NCBI RefSeq assembly: GCF_036711975.1
Contig: NC_091971.1
Location: forward strand, 2,177,501-2,241,500
Length of the DNA stretch: 64,000 bases
Origin: Onthophagus taurus
Taxonomy: Eukaryota; Arthropoda; Insecta; Coleoptera; Scarabaeidae
Direction of reading: 5' to 3'
A program made the position numbers and the translations under genes. A model generated the notes under the pieces. That model was not told the origin of the DNA. It searched no databases and saw only the letters and a list, made by a program, of their open reading frames with translations. This document shows positions 24,353 through 39,300 of this stretch, piece by piece (the first letter of the stretch is position 1; each line of letters opens with the position of its first letter).

Positions 24353-27300
24353 TTACTGCTTTAAAACTTCATGATCTGAGCCGTTGTCTAAGTTCGCCTT
24401 CGCCTTACGCAACACCTGACTAGTCTTGTGAATCTGTTTGCAAATCGTTTTTTCAACTTGTTTTTTACGCTGGTTAGCCATCGTTAATTGACTAACCGTA
24501 TCTTCTAGCGCTCGACGCGTTCGTAACAATTTCTTACGTAAATCGTTGTTTTCGTTTACCAGTTCTTTCGTTTTCGTACAACATATTTCATTATCTAAAA
24601 AATAATAAAAAGAAATTAATACAAAAATGTATAAACTTGGGTAATAAACGAATGAAAAATGCTCAATTTTATAAAATTTAAATCAACAGATAAAAACATC
24701 AAATTAACAGGGATAATCTCTGACAAATAGTCAGATAATAATTGACAAAGTCTCACTTTTTCACAGATTATTTAGCTTACTTATTTTCTTGATCCCCAGT
24801 GAACCTGTATCAAAGAGCATCAACTTCCAAACTCGTTGAATCGCTATCAACAAGGCACATCGAAGAGTCTAAAGAAAAAGAGCATTTTTCAGATTCTTTT
24901 TTATTTAAAAAAAAATTCCTTTTTGATTCTACATTAAAAAAAAAAATAAAAAGGAAAATATTGGGTAAAAACTTACTGCATGACACAACTTGGCCGTCGT
25001 CTTTACTTAATAGATTACTCATAGATTCCGTCAATTCCAATGTTTTCAAAAACGGTCTATTGATATTAACCGCGGCTTCCAAACTTGAAAATCGGCCGTG
25101 ATCGCTTTCAATTCCAAGATCGGGAGATGAGTTAGCGTGTTGTCTATCGATTTCAGCGGATCCTGAAACAGCAGGACCTCCAAACACGTTTCTACCAGAA
25201 TTATTGTGATCTTCGGAATACTCGGAATTCTCGGAATACTGCCTCTTAAAACTCGCTGGTACTGTTTTATTCAAAAATAGCTCCAATATGCGACTTGATG
25301 CCGGGTGGGCAACAGGCGTTTTAGATGTTTGTTGTTGATTATTTTGTTGATTATTATCGGTAGCTTGTAATCTCACCAATCGATTTCTAAGCTCGGCGTT
25401 GACTTGTTCGAGTTCCCCAATTCTCAATTCAAGCCGCGACTTTTGACTTTCAAGATGCGCCAATTGCTTTTGAAACGTGTCCTTCATATTTTCAAAATCG
25501 TCTTTGTACTCGCACACTTGACGGGCGAATTCCATTTCCTTTTCAGCAAATTCTTTAAGACGCGTATCTAGTTCCGTCTTTTCCGTTAGGATACGAGACT
25601 TTTCTAGTAAAGACTCCGAATGCGACAAACTAATTTTTTCTAATTCGCAATGCAACATACTTATTTTCGATTGATATTGGATTTCTGTGTCGTGTAATTG
25701 ATGTTTTAAATGTTTTTCAGTGTCTTCTAAAGAGCGGATTCTATCTTCAGCTACTTTTACAACTTTTTTGAACTAAAAATAAATAAATAAATAAACTTAT
25801 TTTGTAACGTGTAGTTGTTAAACAATATCTAAGCTTGTGATGCAAACGGGGTAAGTTATATAGATTTAATATAAAAAAACAAATAATAAAATTCTTATAA
25901 TAAATTTTAAGTTTAGTAACTTCTAACTAACGCCATCTTTTGAACGATGATTGTATCTATTGGCAATTGCAAACTAAACAATTTGATTTTTAAACGTCAA
26001 TTTGACAATTAAACGTCAACATCTTTAAAGAAAGTAGATATTAAAAAAAACTCAAAAATCAGTTAATTTGATGAAAAAAAACCTTATTGAAATATTAAAA
26101 TTAACGAAATACTATAAATCAAAATATATTCGACATTCATCAAAAGATTTTCAAAAATTTAGGTTGGTATCATTTTAGGATGTGTTGTAAATTTAAATGT
26201 CAAAATGACGTTTAACGTTACGATGACACTTGTATGTCAAATTATTTATAAATTCGGATTTAACCATCTTAAAAGACTCATGGAATGTTTCTAGTTCTAG
26301 ATTTAGTGTTAGCATTAGTTCTAATTGTTATTCTAGATGTATATTATATTAAAAAAAATTGTATTTAAAAAATTTACCTTTTCTAGTTCTTTTATTGATC
26401 CCATAACTTTATCAACTTCCACTCTTCGCATACATTCAGCATCATATTTACTCAACAATTCTTGATTATCAATCACCAACTGTTTAATTTGTAAATCAGC
26501 TTCATCGGTGATCCTTCTTATTTTCGCATCAGCCTCATCCCTAAACATTTTCAATTCCGCCTCAGCGGTACGTTCAAGTAATTTAAGCTTCATTTCGTAA
26601 TTTTCGTCTTGTTCCCTGAGTTTTTCCTCAAAATCTAATTGTAATTCTTCTCGGACGCTTTGCTCTATGAATTGTAACTCATCCCGTAATAATTGCAATT
26701 TTTTCTCGGCATTAATACATTCAGTTACTAAATCTTGAGCTTTTTGTTCTGTGAATTTCAATTTTTCAATTAGTAATCCTTTTTCTAATTCAAGTTCGTT
26801 CATTTTATTTTGAGCATCTTTGTTTTTAAGATCAACGGTTTCTTGTAGTATTTTCTGCGAGGTTTTCACCTCTTCTATTGTTTTTTGAAGCTCGCCAAGT
26901 TGCATTTGCGTTTCTTGTTTTACCATTTCGGTCGATGCCAATTTCTTTTCAAGCATTTCAACATTTTCGAGGAGTTCATCTCTTTCACGTTTTAATTCCT
27001 CGTTTATTTCCATGTTTCTTTTTTGGGTTTCTTGCGATGATTCTAATTGGAGGGTAATTTCCGAACAGGTATCTTTTAGCATTTCTAATTCAGCTTCTTT
27101 TTCTCTTAATTTCGATTCCATCTCGCAAATTTGTTCGTGGAGATTTATTATTGTTTGGCGGTTTTCTGCCAAAATTGATTTCCTGGATACAACTAATCGT
27201 GAAGTGGAATTAGATTTTTCTGGGTCGTCTTCAGTGGAGGCTATATCTTCTCTTGATTGTGTTGGTGTTATACAATCGCCCAAACCGATTCTTGCTTTAG

Positions 27301-30300
27301 ATACGGCTCTATCTGGTTCAGACCACGATTCAGTATCCGAATTATCAATCCCATACTTTGATTTATCAGCAGATCCGCTTATTTTAGTGCATACTAATGT
27401 TTCGTAGATTTGTTGAGACGATGGTTGTGCACCTTGCGATTCGGGAACAATAGATAATAACACATCCATAATTTCCTCGTCTTCTTTAATGCATTCATCG
27501 ACTTTAACAACAGATAACATTTTTACTTCATTGTTATCGCCTTTTTCTAAAGAAACGCCCAATTTTTCCAACTCGATATCCCTAGCTTGAATGTCATTCT
27601 TTAATTTATCAATTTGCGATCTTAGCGTTGCAATAATCCCACCTTCTTCGCCTATTTGTTCTGTTTGACTAAAATGACTGTGATAGGTAAGGGAAATTTC
27701 CGTTGGGATTTTATTAACGTATTCGCTTTGATCGCCGTTTTCGTCACATTCGATTGGTGTTGTTGTGTTTAAAAGAGCTGAGAGGTTGGAGAGTTGCATC
27801 AGGCTTTGATTTGGGTTTAAAGATATAGATAGCGATAACGTGTGAGATATATCTAAGCTTTGATTAATAAGTTGTCGAAGTTTTTCGTTTTGTTTCGTCC
27901 CTAAAAAGCCCAAAACTGATTTCTGCTTAAGCAAAGAGTCCAAAAAGTAAGCCAACTCTTCCAGGCGTCTTGAAAGAATCGAGCACACTTCCAGGGCGTC
28001 CTGCCGAAGATTTTCACATTTCTCATTTTCTTCTCTGATCAATTGTACTTCATTTTCTAACTGCGATAATTTTTGTGTATCAATGATAGCTTTTTCAGTA
28101 GCTAGTTTGAGTTTATTATCATACTCGACCAATTGCGTTCGATAAAAGTCGCGTTCTTTGATCGAATCGTTTAATTTTAACTCTAACGAACACAATTCGA
28201 GACTTTCCTTCTTAATTATTTCGAAAGAATCATCTTGATGTCTCACGATTATCCCCAATTCAGATATTCTATCAGTTAAAACCTCCAATTGTTGAGTTTT
28301 TGATGATAAATCTCCTTCGAGTTGATTCAATTCTTGGTCTTTGGTTGCGATGATTTCGTTGTAACGTTTCGTTAATTTTTCAATTTCTCGATTCTTCTCC
28401 CAAAGTTCTTTGTTAACGATTCCTTGAAGATCACAGGTCCGCTTCTTAAGTTCCGATTCGAGCTTTTCAATCTCACGGTCTTTTTCTTCAAGTTCTTTGA
28501 TGAAGAACGAGGCTGGCTTTTCGTTACCCACATCAGACTTCTCCCCCATTCCTAAAGATTCACTCGATATTCCCTGGGATAACGAGAGAAGTTCAAATTC
28601 CAAGTCGACAATTCGATTTTCGCGAGTTTTCAGTTCAGCCTTGAGCGATTCACATTTACATTCAAGATCTTCGAGTTGATTTTTCGTTTCTTCAACGGTA
28701 CTTATCAAAACCTATTTAAAAAACAAAAATGTAATTAATCTATTTTCACTACAAATTAGATTTTACCTGTTTTTGTTCCTCTAAGTTATCTGTAAGTTCT
28801 CTGTATTGTTCTAGTAACAACTTAGGGTCCTCAATCAAGTCAGGAGCAGATGTCTGTATGTATCAACAAAAAAAATATTGAATTATGCGTTAAGCTAAAT
28901 GAAATAAAAACCTTAATCAAAATTTGCATGTCTTTTATTGCGTGTAATCTAAATACATTTGTTATTACAGAAAAATTTAAGATAAAGATTTTTTTTTGTG
29001 TTAGTTTTCTTTACATACAAATTTTGCGGAAGGGTTAACAGTTGGGACATTGCTCGTAATTACAAATTAGGCATGATTGTTAATATGGCGTTGACAATTT
29101 CAGACCAAAACTAGAAAGAAGTGGTAAATTGTATCTTTAAGCAAATTCGATTAAAACTCAAAAATACATGCACAAAAAAAATACCTCGCTACTACTCGCC
29201 GAGGAACATATGCAAGAAAACATTGCCGGAATTTTTTACCTTAAACCTCGCGTCAACAATCAATAAAGCAAAATAATTAAAAATACTAAATAATTTAACC
29301 AAAAGTAGTAAATCCCACCCTACCAATTTTGATCAATCCCGTTTTGATTAAGTTAAACTAATTTTTTCATCAACAAAGTCTAAAATTTTATTGAACAGCA
29401 CACTGTAAGAAGACTCAAAACTGTATGGGAGAGGAAAGCTAAGACACCGGGTCCATTTCAAAAGATTCTATTTGAGTGACGCTATTTTTAGAGTGGTGTC
29501 AACGTTGCTCTGATGCACCGCAATAGGTTTCTCTTTCTCTCTCATTACTTATTTTCATTTCAGATATATTAAATTAAAAATAGATATTTTATTTACAAAG
29601 AAGACAAAACATTAATAAAAATACTACAGGTGATTTAAAATTTTAAATACTCAAAAATTATTTCACGAATTGTAACAAAATGACATTTCAATTAATATAA
29701 CTCGCCAAATTGATACTAGATGTCGCAAATGTCTTATTAACCCTTGCTTATTCGCTCAGCATCTTTAATGTTGTTAGTTTAAAAATTGGAACCCGCCAAT
29801 AATTAGTTCTATATAAAAAGCGCTAACTCATGCAATTAAAATTAAAAGCAAAAAAAAAATAAAGCAAATATCTAATTACATTAGACAAATCAATATTTAG
29901 TAATTTTTTGGGCTACCTCATTATTTGTAACGACTTCAATGCTAGAAGTCTTGCTGACGTCGGTTCTTGAATTTACGCTCTTCTTACTATGATTGGGCGA
30001 TAAAAGGTGAGTGGACAAGGATTCCACCATGCTAAGATCTTTAAAAGGTGTCTTCCTAACTTTTTCTGATAGCTGATCGATTTCAAAATCTTTTTTTGTA
30101 ATAATCGATTTAAGTTCATCAATTTCTCTAGTGTTCTTTTTACGAGTTTCGCACATAAACTGGATAAGTTTACACGCTTTAAGTTGATCTTGTTCGAGCT
30201 TGGAGATTTGCTTCTGGTAATTTCCAATTGCTTGCTGTAACTGATCAAGACTGTGTTGTTTTAAATCTGGCGTGGTAACGGCGTAGTTAGACGAACATTC

Positions 30301-33300
30301 GGCCGGTGCGTGTGAAGGTGACTTGGATTGGACGCGATGACGTTCGAAATTTGGCGATGAAGATCGGGGTGAGAGTTTTAATTGCGATAGTGATGGCGAC
30401 CTTGGGTTGCTGTATACATGCTCGTCGCCGGATGCGGTGTTGGCATTCCCTTTAGCCGGCTCGACAACTGCAAATTTATTAGCGTCAGTAAGCGGTGACT
30501 GAGGTTTACGCGCCCCATCGTTTTTACGTTGAACCTCGGTTTTGACCGCAACCTCGAACTGCGCCTGCATAATCGTTAATTTTTTCGTTAGCTGTTTCAC
30601 CTCGTCTTCTAGTTCGATAATCCGCTTGTTCCGTTCGTAAACCGATAGCTTATGCTTCTCGATCTTGCGTCGTTCCAACGTTAGGTTAGCTTGGTTCTCG
30701 TTCAGCAATTTTTGAAGATCCTCGTTGTCGTGTTTTAAATCTTGCACCAAAAGGCACTTCTCTTTCAACTCCTTGGCGATGAAGTCAATGTCGTTTTTCT
30801 TTTCAATCAAATCATCTTCGAGTTTACTCACGCGTACGCGATAATTCGACACGATTTTATTGCGTTCTTCGATGTCGACTTGTTGTTTCTTTAAGGCGTT
30901 TTCTTTTTCTTTTAATTCCTCTTCAACGGACGCTAAATTACTACTTCTATTTTCTGTTAGCTGTAAAAGGTTGTCCAAATCACGCGCGTTTTCTTTCGAT
31001 TTTTCCAGCTAAAATAAATTAAACACTTTAAGAATATAGAACAAACACTTAAGAGCACGTTGTCACAAATGGCCAATTTTTAACAAGACTAAAAAAACGT
31101 GTTATTCATGTTACATCTCTTTCGTTTTATTTGTTATCCTATTTTATTTGTACTTACAGCGTTTTCAAGTTCTTTTATTTTATTTTCTAATTCTTGTATG
31201 TAGGGTTCATGACTGCAATGTTTCTCAAAGTTTCTTTCATAAAATTCTTTATCATCATCAAAACCACGATCACCATGATCTCCCGTAGCATCCTAAATAC
31301 ATAGTATTCAATAAAAATGATTTTAGAAATAGAAAAATAAAAATAACTTACATCATACTTCTGTTGGAGCGAATCTAATTGATTCTGTAAGTTATTAACT
31401 TTCTGTTGGAGTTCATCTTTCACTTTAATGTGTTCTTCTTCATCCAACTCCATAGCCTTCACAGCTTGACATAAGAGATCCTGTTTCTCTGCAAGCTCTT
31501 TCTTATAACTCTCCACTTCCACCTACAAAATAAGAAAATTAATAAAGTTATTTATAATAATAAAAAATTACCTTTAATTCAATATTTTTTTTAATCGCAT
31601 TTTCTTTATCCATGCCAAAGTTTGTCCCCATCCGCTCCTCAAGGAAATAAATCCTCAGCTTAAGATTGAAGTTTTCTTTCCGAAGAGCGGTAAGAGTTTC
31701 TTCAAACTCCTTAACTGATCGGCTACGGGCTTGCCCGATATTCGAAGTTTGATATCCACCAACAGCATCTATAAAGTTAAACAAAAAATGATTACATTTT
31801 GTAACAAACTAAATAAATAAAAGTGCTACGATTCTTAACACAGTGTTTGAAGCGTATAAGACATATTTATCAACATTTATCGACATGACAGTGATTAAAA
31901 GCGGAACGAGTGTACTCAATAAAAAAACCACCCGCTTACTCATAGAAGATAACGTTTCTGGGTCGGTCTCATCCTCAGTAGAACCCCTTGAGCAAATCGA
32001 CGCTGTGGAGTGTGCGTTCATATCGTTTAAATTATTACCGTCCATTTTGAGCATTGATTTAAGTAAATCCTTGATATACAATCGTGCCATATCGCAGTAC
32101 CACAAATCTTGAAAGAGTTAACGGCGCACCATAACACACACAATAAAATTGCCTAACGAATAATGTCTCAACCGTCCCTTCCGTCTGTAACGACGTCTGT
32201 TTTAGAGCAAAAAGGTGTTACCCACTGATGAAACCACCATCACCTGATGGTACTAGGTGCTTCTTAGTTCTTCGGCTCTCAGACGATAAGCAATACGCAT
32301 AATTTCATTAAAACACGAAATTCCCAAAAGGGGTTGGTTTTCGATCATGGGATTTGGAGAGCGGGGCTAAAAAAAAAATTGGCCGAACATGAGAAAATGT
32401 GACAGAGCGAATTTTGTTATCAGTTTGAATACGCCAACTTAAATGTTTTTGTTTGTGTCAGAAAATAATAAACGATTGAAATAGAATATGGATTTACTCC
32501 AACTTAAAGAATGTTGGCGCCATTTCAATTATAAAACGGTCCGTTATCGCGATGTTAGTTATTCTACATGTTCAAGTCCTAAGATAAAAAGGCAAAGGTA
32601 ATTCATATAAATAGGTCGACGCTTTTATACTACGGACGGCAATAAACCGAGGGCGCTACAATTAACTCCTGAATGAAAAAGGGTAACGTCGTCCTCCTCG
32701 GTACGTTTAATTCCAATTGACGCTAATCAAACATTGGATAATAGAAAAAGATAAAGTTTATAACGCTTTGTTTATTTCGATCGCAGTGTTTCTCCAGCTG
32801 TTCTCCAATCGTTTAGGGGGAGCTCCCGTTCGGAGGCAGTGTCAAGGCGAGAAAACCATTTGACTCATTCGATCACAGCCAGATGGTTTTTCTTACTTTT
32901 AACGGATTGTTTAACACGACCAAAATAGTTTGATCGATTCGATTATTTTTTTATCGTTTTTTAATGACACTCAGTGGCTTATTTAAATAAACACGTCCAA
33001 AAGAAGCTGTTATTTTCTTTTGACGTGATCAGTACCTTCACTGTTGATGGAATCCAAATTTAATCAAATTGGGAAAGATAAAAATAGGTTGTATTAAAAA
33101 AAAGTTTCAAATAAATGAATAATGAGATCGGTAGTGGTTTTCAAGGAGAACGCGAGTTGCTGTTGGCTAGCCAATGATGAAAATAACGTAAGAAACTTGG
33201 CAGATGTTTCTCTACCACCAGAGATTTTTCAATACACCGTGCCGCGACATTTTTCCATCGCATGACGTTTCTCCGTCTTTGTTCGGTGATGTACTCGGTC

Positions 33301-36300
33301 TCTTTCCGAATTTTGGCAACCAGCCAAAGGCAATTAGCGGACGAAACATCTTTAAATAACGACACGTAAACAACCCACGCCCTATGGAAAAATTTGCACC
33401 TTTACGACTCTTGTAAACCTTTTCCCATAATTTCCAAGTGACTATAAAAAAGTACTTATTATTTGTTGCTTCACAAAAGACTCACATCACGTATTTTTAA
33501 AAGAACAACCAAACAAAATTCTTTATCAAAACATTTCTTAATCTATTTTAAATGATTTCGATAAGAGTAATAATAGAATACTTACGGTTATAAGTACCAT
33601 CAGGATCTAATGTTAATTCTTGTAATTGACAAGGACTTGTGCTGAAAAAAAAATCTTTGTTATTGATCAAATTCACATTTGGAAGATTTATAATAAACTT
33701 ATTACAATTAAATATAGACTCCCTAAGAATAACTAAAGCAAGAAAAAAGTTTTTACAAACACTGTGTTCTAATTTTATTATATCAATATAATATATTTGA
33801 TCATATTAAGCCTTCACACCTCACTATCGCCTCTCTCTTCCAATTTCCGCACCTCAGCACTACTCTTGCATCTCTCATCTTCTTCGTGCTCTTCCCTTCG
33901 GTGATACTCACTGCATTTTACTATGTATTAACAATCTAGGTAGCTCTCCTTCCATTCTGGCGACATGCCTAGCTCATTGCTGCCTCTGAATTTTTGTGTA
34001 ACTGGTAACAGGTGTTGTATCAGAAAACATATCGGATATTCGATTTTCAGCTTTCTTTTAAATAGATCCATCTTCCAACCAAAAATTGCAATGGCCAAAA
34101 TGATTGTTTTCCTTTTCATTCATTGCACCAATAACACGCTACAACTAATACAGCATTCACGAGGAGATCACTACTTATCGTGATTTCCGATTAACACATC
34201 AAAATAAGTGGTCTGGCTTATGACTTAACCAGGAATTGTCCACAAATGTAGCAAAACTAGTTAGAAGGAATTTTGCAACCGCGGGACAAAACATTCTTAG
34301 CTACACAGAATCACTCAATTTAAAACTCAAAAGCCTGTGTAGAAAGAGATTTGCTCTTTTCATTTGGTCTACTAATAACATACCCAGGACCATGTAACAT
34401 GTGACTCCGTTCTATACAATACACTCTAATTAGCTATATGAAGTGCAGTCTTCTCGAACAATTGATAAGCGAGCAAACAATATTTTAATGCCAGTATTTG
34501 AAAACAGAACCAATACATATAAACTAGTGTCATGAAAATGTCACAGACAGTACCCTGAGGATATATATTGAAATGAATATAACTTGTGAAGGTAAAACCT
34601 TTTAGTATGTTATCAAGCAGAAAACACATCATTTCATTATTCTGTAATTGTTGTCTTTCAAATCATTTTACCCAGATTAATTTATATGATAGCAGTTTAT
34701 CAAATTTAGACTTTTCATATCTATATAACTATATAACTTATTTATACGTACCCATATAACAATTATGAATAGTTTCATTAGTACTCTAACATTGTGTTGT
34801 TTCGCCACGCCAGCACAAATCTTAAATTTAGGTCATCTAAAACTGTATCAGGACAGCAATCAAGAGTGTTACTTTGCCAATAGCACGAACCGTTTGGACG
34901 GATCTTCTGCCATACAAAATTAATTCACTGCCTCAATAAAAACCCTTATTCGCGACTAAATTTATTTTTATCTAATAAAACGCGTATATTATAACCTCGA
35001 CGGATCTAACGTGTCAGAATTTACTGTTTGACCTATTTTATTTTTAACGTCCCAATGCTAGGTCCGAAAATAAGCGTTAGGCGCCTTCGAGAACGAATCG
35101 CGTTTCTAAATTCAGGTTTAGCGTTTCCTCAATCCAGGTCTAAACGTTTCATTATTTTCAGGTTTAAAACGCATTGTAATTTTAGGTTTCATAATTCCAA
35201 ATTCTAGTTTAATGTGGACTTGGATGAAAAAGATAATTGTAATCGCGGACCATTAAGAGTCGTTTAATTTAGTGGAAAAGGTGCTTTCCAAGGAGGTCCT
35301 GACAGTTAGATGTTGGAAACAACTGTGTGAGATTGTAACGAAACGTTAACCGTAACGGATTACTTCAGAAAGCTGCTGTTTATCCAGCTTCCACGTTAGG
35401 CGACGTGCGGTACAATTAGTGATTATCTCGACTTAGATTGTTACTAAGAAAAAAACTGGTACACAAACTATAAATGGTATTTTATAAAAAAGGATTTTAG
35501 AATACTATTTTCTTTCACAGCTTTTATGCAGGTACTTACATAAAATAGATAATAAAAAATTCTAATAACAACGGAAGTGTGCGCGTAAAAACGATAAGAA
35601 CCCTCTTCCTTCTTTATAAAAGTGAAATGTGCCGCTTCAAATGAAATTGTTGAGTTACAAAAACATCCTGTTGAATTTCGCTTGTATTTTTTCTTAAAAC
35701 CTCCTGGTTATATGAATACACAGAGGGCCGTCTTTCATCGCATTCGAGGGGAAATTAAAGCAAAACGCAACATCCTATATTTAGATCTGGGGAAAGAGCC
35801 TCTTCCTGTGCAATACAGACCAGAAAAAGGAGCAAAGGTGCACCTCGTCGCTTCGAATCGGCTTTGAAGCGCGGTTTATTTGCACTTTGTAAACTTAAAC
35901 AAACAGTTAAGTAACGCACAATCGGGTTGCCGTCTTAATTAACGGGGTGCGCATCAATTTTATAAATACGATTTTGCAATCTCAAGACTTAGTCACGCGC
36001 CGCACACCTGGAGACGGATGTCATCTCGATGGTGGCTCTATATTTGTGCTTCTGGTCTCCAATTTTAAACGCGACAGGTTCCTTCTTCGTGTCGTCGGGT
36101 GTTGGGCTGTTTTGGGTGGTCTTTCGCCACCGAAACCACCTAGAATGACACACATGAACAAGGCCAATTTCATTGTTCCGGTTAATTAGACATGCCAATT
36201 TGTCCGTCGGGTTTGTCAACTTGCCAACAGTGCGTCAGGATCATTCTCATCATGGCCTTTGACCTTTTTTTTTAAGGAACATCTTGTACCTACATAACAC

Positions 36301-39300
36301 CATAATTAAACTAAAAGATAAATTTCGAATAATTTACATTTAAATGTTTACGTTCGGAAAACGTTTGGAATTTAAAATTTCCGTGCCAACAATTTGTTTA
36401 AAAAGAGCTAACCAACAGATGGTGTTTATGAATTACGTCAAAGTTGAGACAAACTGTTTTGGCTGTGAAGCCAAAATCTTTTACGCCGGCAAACTTTTAT
36501 GGTTCCTGCTAATACGTTTCCAACCGAAACGTACACGCAACATTTGAAATCGAACACCTGGAAGCGATAAACGGACAAACAAACAAAGAGATCCCGACTA
36601 TGTTTGTTGATATTTGACCATCGGAAAATGTAGCCCAGTTTTTGGAACCCGTTGATGATACATTTCTCAGCGTCTTAAAACCGAACGTGTCTGTTAACTC
36701 AAGGGGCAATTAGGGGCGTTACAGTCCTCCTCGGCTTCTAACTTAAGTCAATTATCTATACTTTAGTATTCACGTTTTCCAAGTACACGCGTCTGGTCCT
36801 TATCGAACTATTTTCAAACAGAGGTATCTGATTTGCCTCGAAATCCAAACCGCTTTGAGAAGAGGTAAATTATTATTCTCCCGTCTAAATCGATTGCGGG
36901 GATGTTCACACCTTCAAGCTTCACTAAATAAATGTATATCCTTCTAAATCACTTGTGTCGACATATTATTGGTTAATTGAATAACAAAACGTCCTCGACA
37001 AACACTTTGTAAAACTTTTATGATCCAACAATGAATTCGGTTGATTGAATTAAGTATAAGATGAGTTTAAATCAGATGTATAAATAAAAATAACAAATAA
37101 ATCTAATGAAAAACTTTGACTTGGAATTCTAAGATGCTTCTGGAAGCCTTTCCTCACACAAAATCCCAAAATAAACAACAAGATAACGAGAATTTGTCGA
37201 GGACCACTTCCGCGTTAAATTTAAAGCGTCATTATCGTACATAAATTTGCCCCCTTTCGGACCGAGCGGTGTTTTTCAAGTAGTAGCTGCGGGACAAAGA
37301 ATTTGGACGGGCGTCGTCGCCGTCGGTTAAAAATTAAAATAAGCGTCGCGACGCCGTCCGCGACGTCCTGACTCGTGCACTGGGTCAGATAAACGACGGT
37401 TCGTTGAACTTAGAAATGCACACATTGAAATTTATATGCGTAACAAGCAAACATTAGAATAAGATAACATATTTAAAAAAGTATATTAGCTATATGGTTG
37501 GTGTGAAGTTAGCCAGAGATTCTATTCATACATCGAGAAACATGAAAAAGTATACAATAATTATTTAATTGATCAATATCATTTTCCATAGCTTTATAGC
37601 ACTGCAAAACTCGAACTAACACTAGACCTAGAACTAGAAAGTTTCGGGTTTAGCCGTGCGTCTTTAGAAGCCTTCTTCAACAAATTAAATAAATAATAAT
37701 AGATAATTTTGAAAGAGATTAAAAGAGAAGATGAAGAATAAAATGTGTACTATAGCAAGATAATAATCTAAAGCATACTGCTCCCAGAGCAAACAATTAG
37801 TAAGTTTATAACAAGAGTAATTACGATATTGCGTTCTCCTCTACAATATAGTAGAGGGCTCCACCATCTAAAAAGGAAACTATAATATTTTAATGTCATA
37901 ATCACGGAAATGTGTCCAAGATGCTATAACTCAATGTTGAAGAAAATCAGTTAACTAAAAGTTGTTATCCATTGTTCTCTTGGCTCCAAACTGTATAGCC
38001 CAGTCATCCGGCCATATGAAGTAGCACATTTTAATTTATGCACTACTATAAACTTGGTTGCCAATTACTTGATTCATGTTTAAGTTGTTTTGTAAAGGCT
38101 CCAGGAGATAAAAATTTGCATAACATCACATGACATTGAAATATACTAGCCATATTTCAATCAGGTTGATATAAAACATTGAAATCAACTCTTTAGACGC
38201 TCAGTACTACAGGAAATATAGCAGGATTCAAAAAATTTCTCATCAGTCATTGAATTAAATGTTAATAAAGAAAAAAATCATAAATACAAAACCTCTGACG
38301 CAAGAATGACCCGCAAAGGCTACAACTGAGTCTTTAATATCGAAAATATTAAATTTATGTTCCGACTTCCTTAATAAAACTTAGATAATAGAAAGGAAAT
38401 GACATCTAAAAAAAACCGTAGTCAACCGCAATTTTATCAAAAATTCGTTATCTCGCCCACATAGTATAATTTTCATATTTTTACTAACATTTTGACCCGG
38501 CGTTACAATCATTATTATTTATCTTAGAAGAACGGAATTGGCGCGATAAAAACGACCTCGTCGTTAAACACACTCGGATACAACCCATTGAGGAACGAGG
38601 TATTTATTTGATGTTTATTTATTATTGCCAAAACGCATTTTAGTAATAACTTTTCCAAGAAACGATTTTATAGCAACAAGTTCTATTTAAATGTGTTAAA
38701 AGTATGACGTAAACTTGGAATAGAACTCTCTTGGACACGTTTTGGGCGTCAATTGTTGACTATTAAAGGGTTTATTAATATTAATGGAAGGTTAGGTCAA
38801 TGTTCTTGAATCTTGTTGTTGCTAATAATGTATTCAATAAATAAACCTAAAAAAAATGCACGCAATATTTAATTTATTTGAATTAGTACAATGGAAATAG
38901 GGAAAGAAATTGGAACAAGAACGTCATTTATCGGGCTTCCCTGGCGTCACCATGACGTATTTATTAGTTTTACAAAATAAGGTAAACAATATTATCAAAA
39001 AAAAGGTCTTTAACTTTTATTTGATCAAGAAAATACAAGGAATATTATTATGTCGTTAAATAATCACATTCAACCCCAATTCCACAAACACAATGACTCA
39101 TTCTAAAACGTATATTAAACTAAAAATATTTTAAAGTGATCATTAAATCTTACCAAAAAGGACTAGTTGCAGAAGGTTGAGTAAGCGATTTCCTGGGGGG
39201 TGTCCTTTGCGCCCCATATTTATTATAATACGACATGTCTCTCTTTCACATTAAACCCGTTACATTTAGTTCACTGATAACAACCAACCCCTTGAAAAAC

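Noticed and set aside
27012..27407. 131-codon plus-strand frame
   Set aside because: Antisense of the large coiled-coil exon 8 of cnn.
33141..33365. 74-codon minus-strand frame between cnn exons
   Set aside because: No acceptor or donor joins it to cnn in phase and it has no coiled-coil or other recognisable character.
35622..35867. 81-codon plus-strand frame in cnn intron 1
   Set aside because: No recognisable family, no splice partners, no promoter features.
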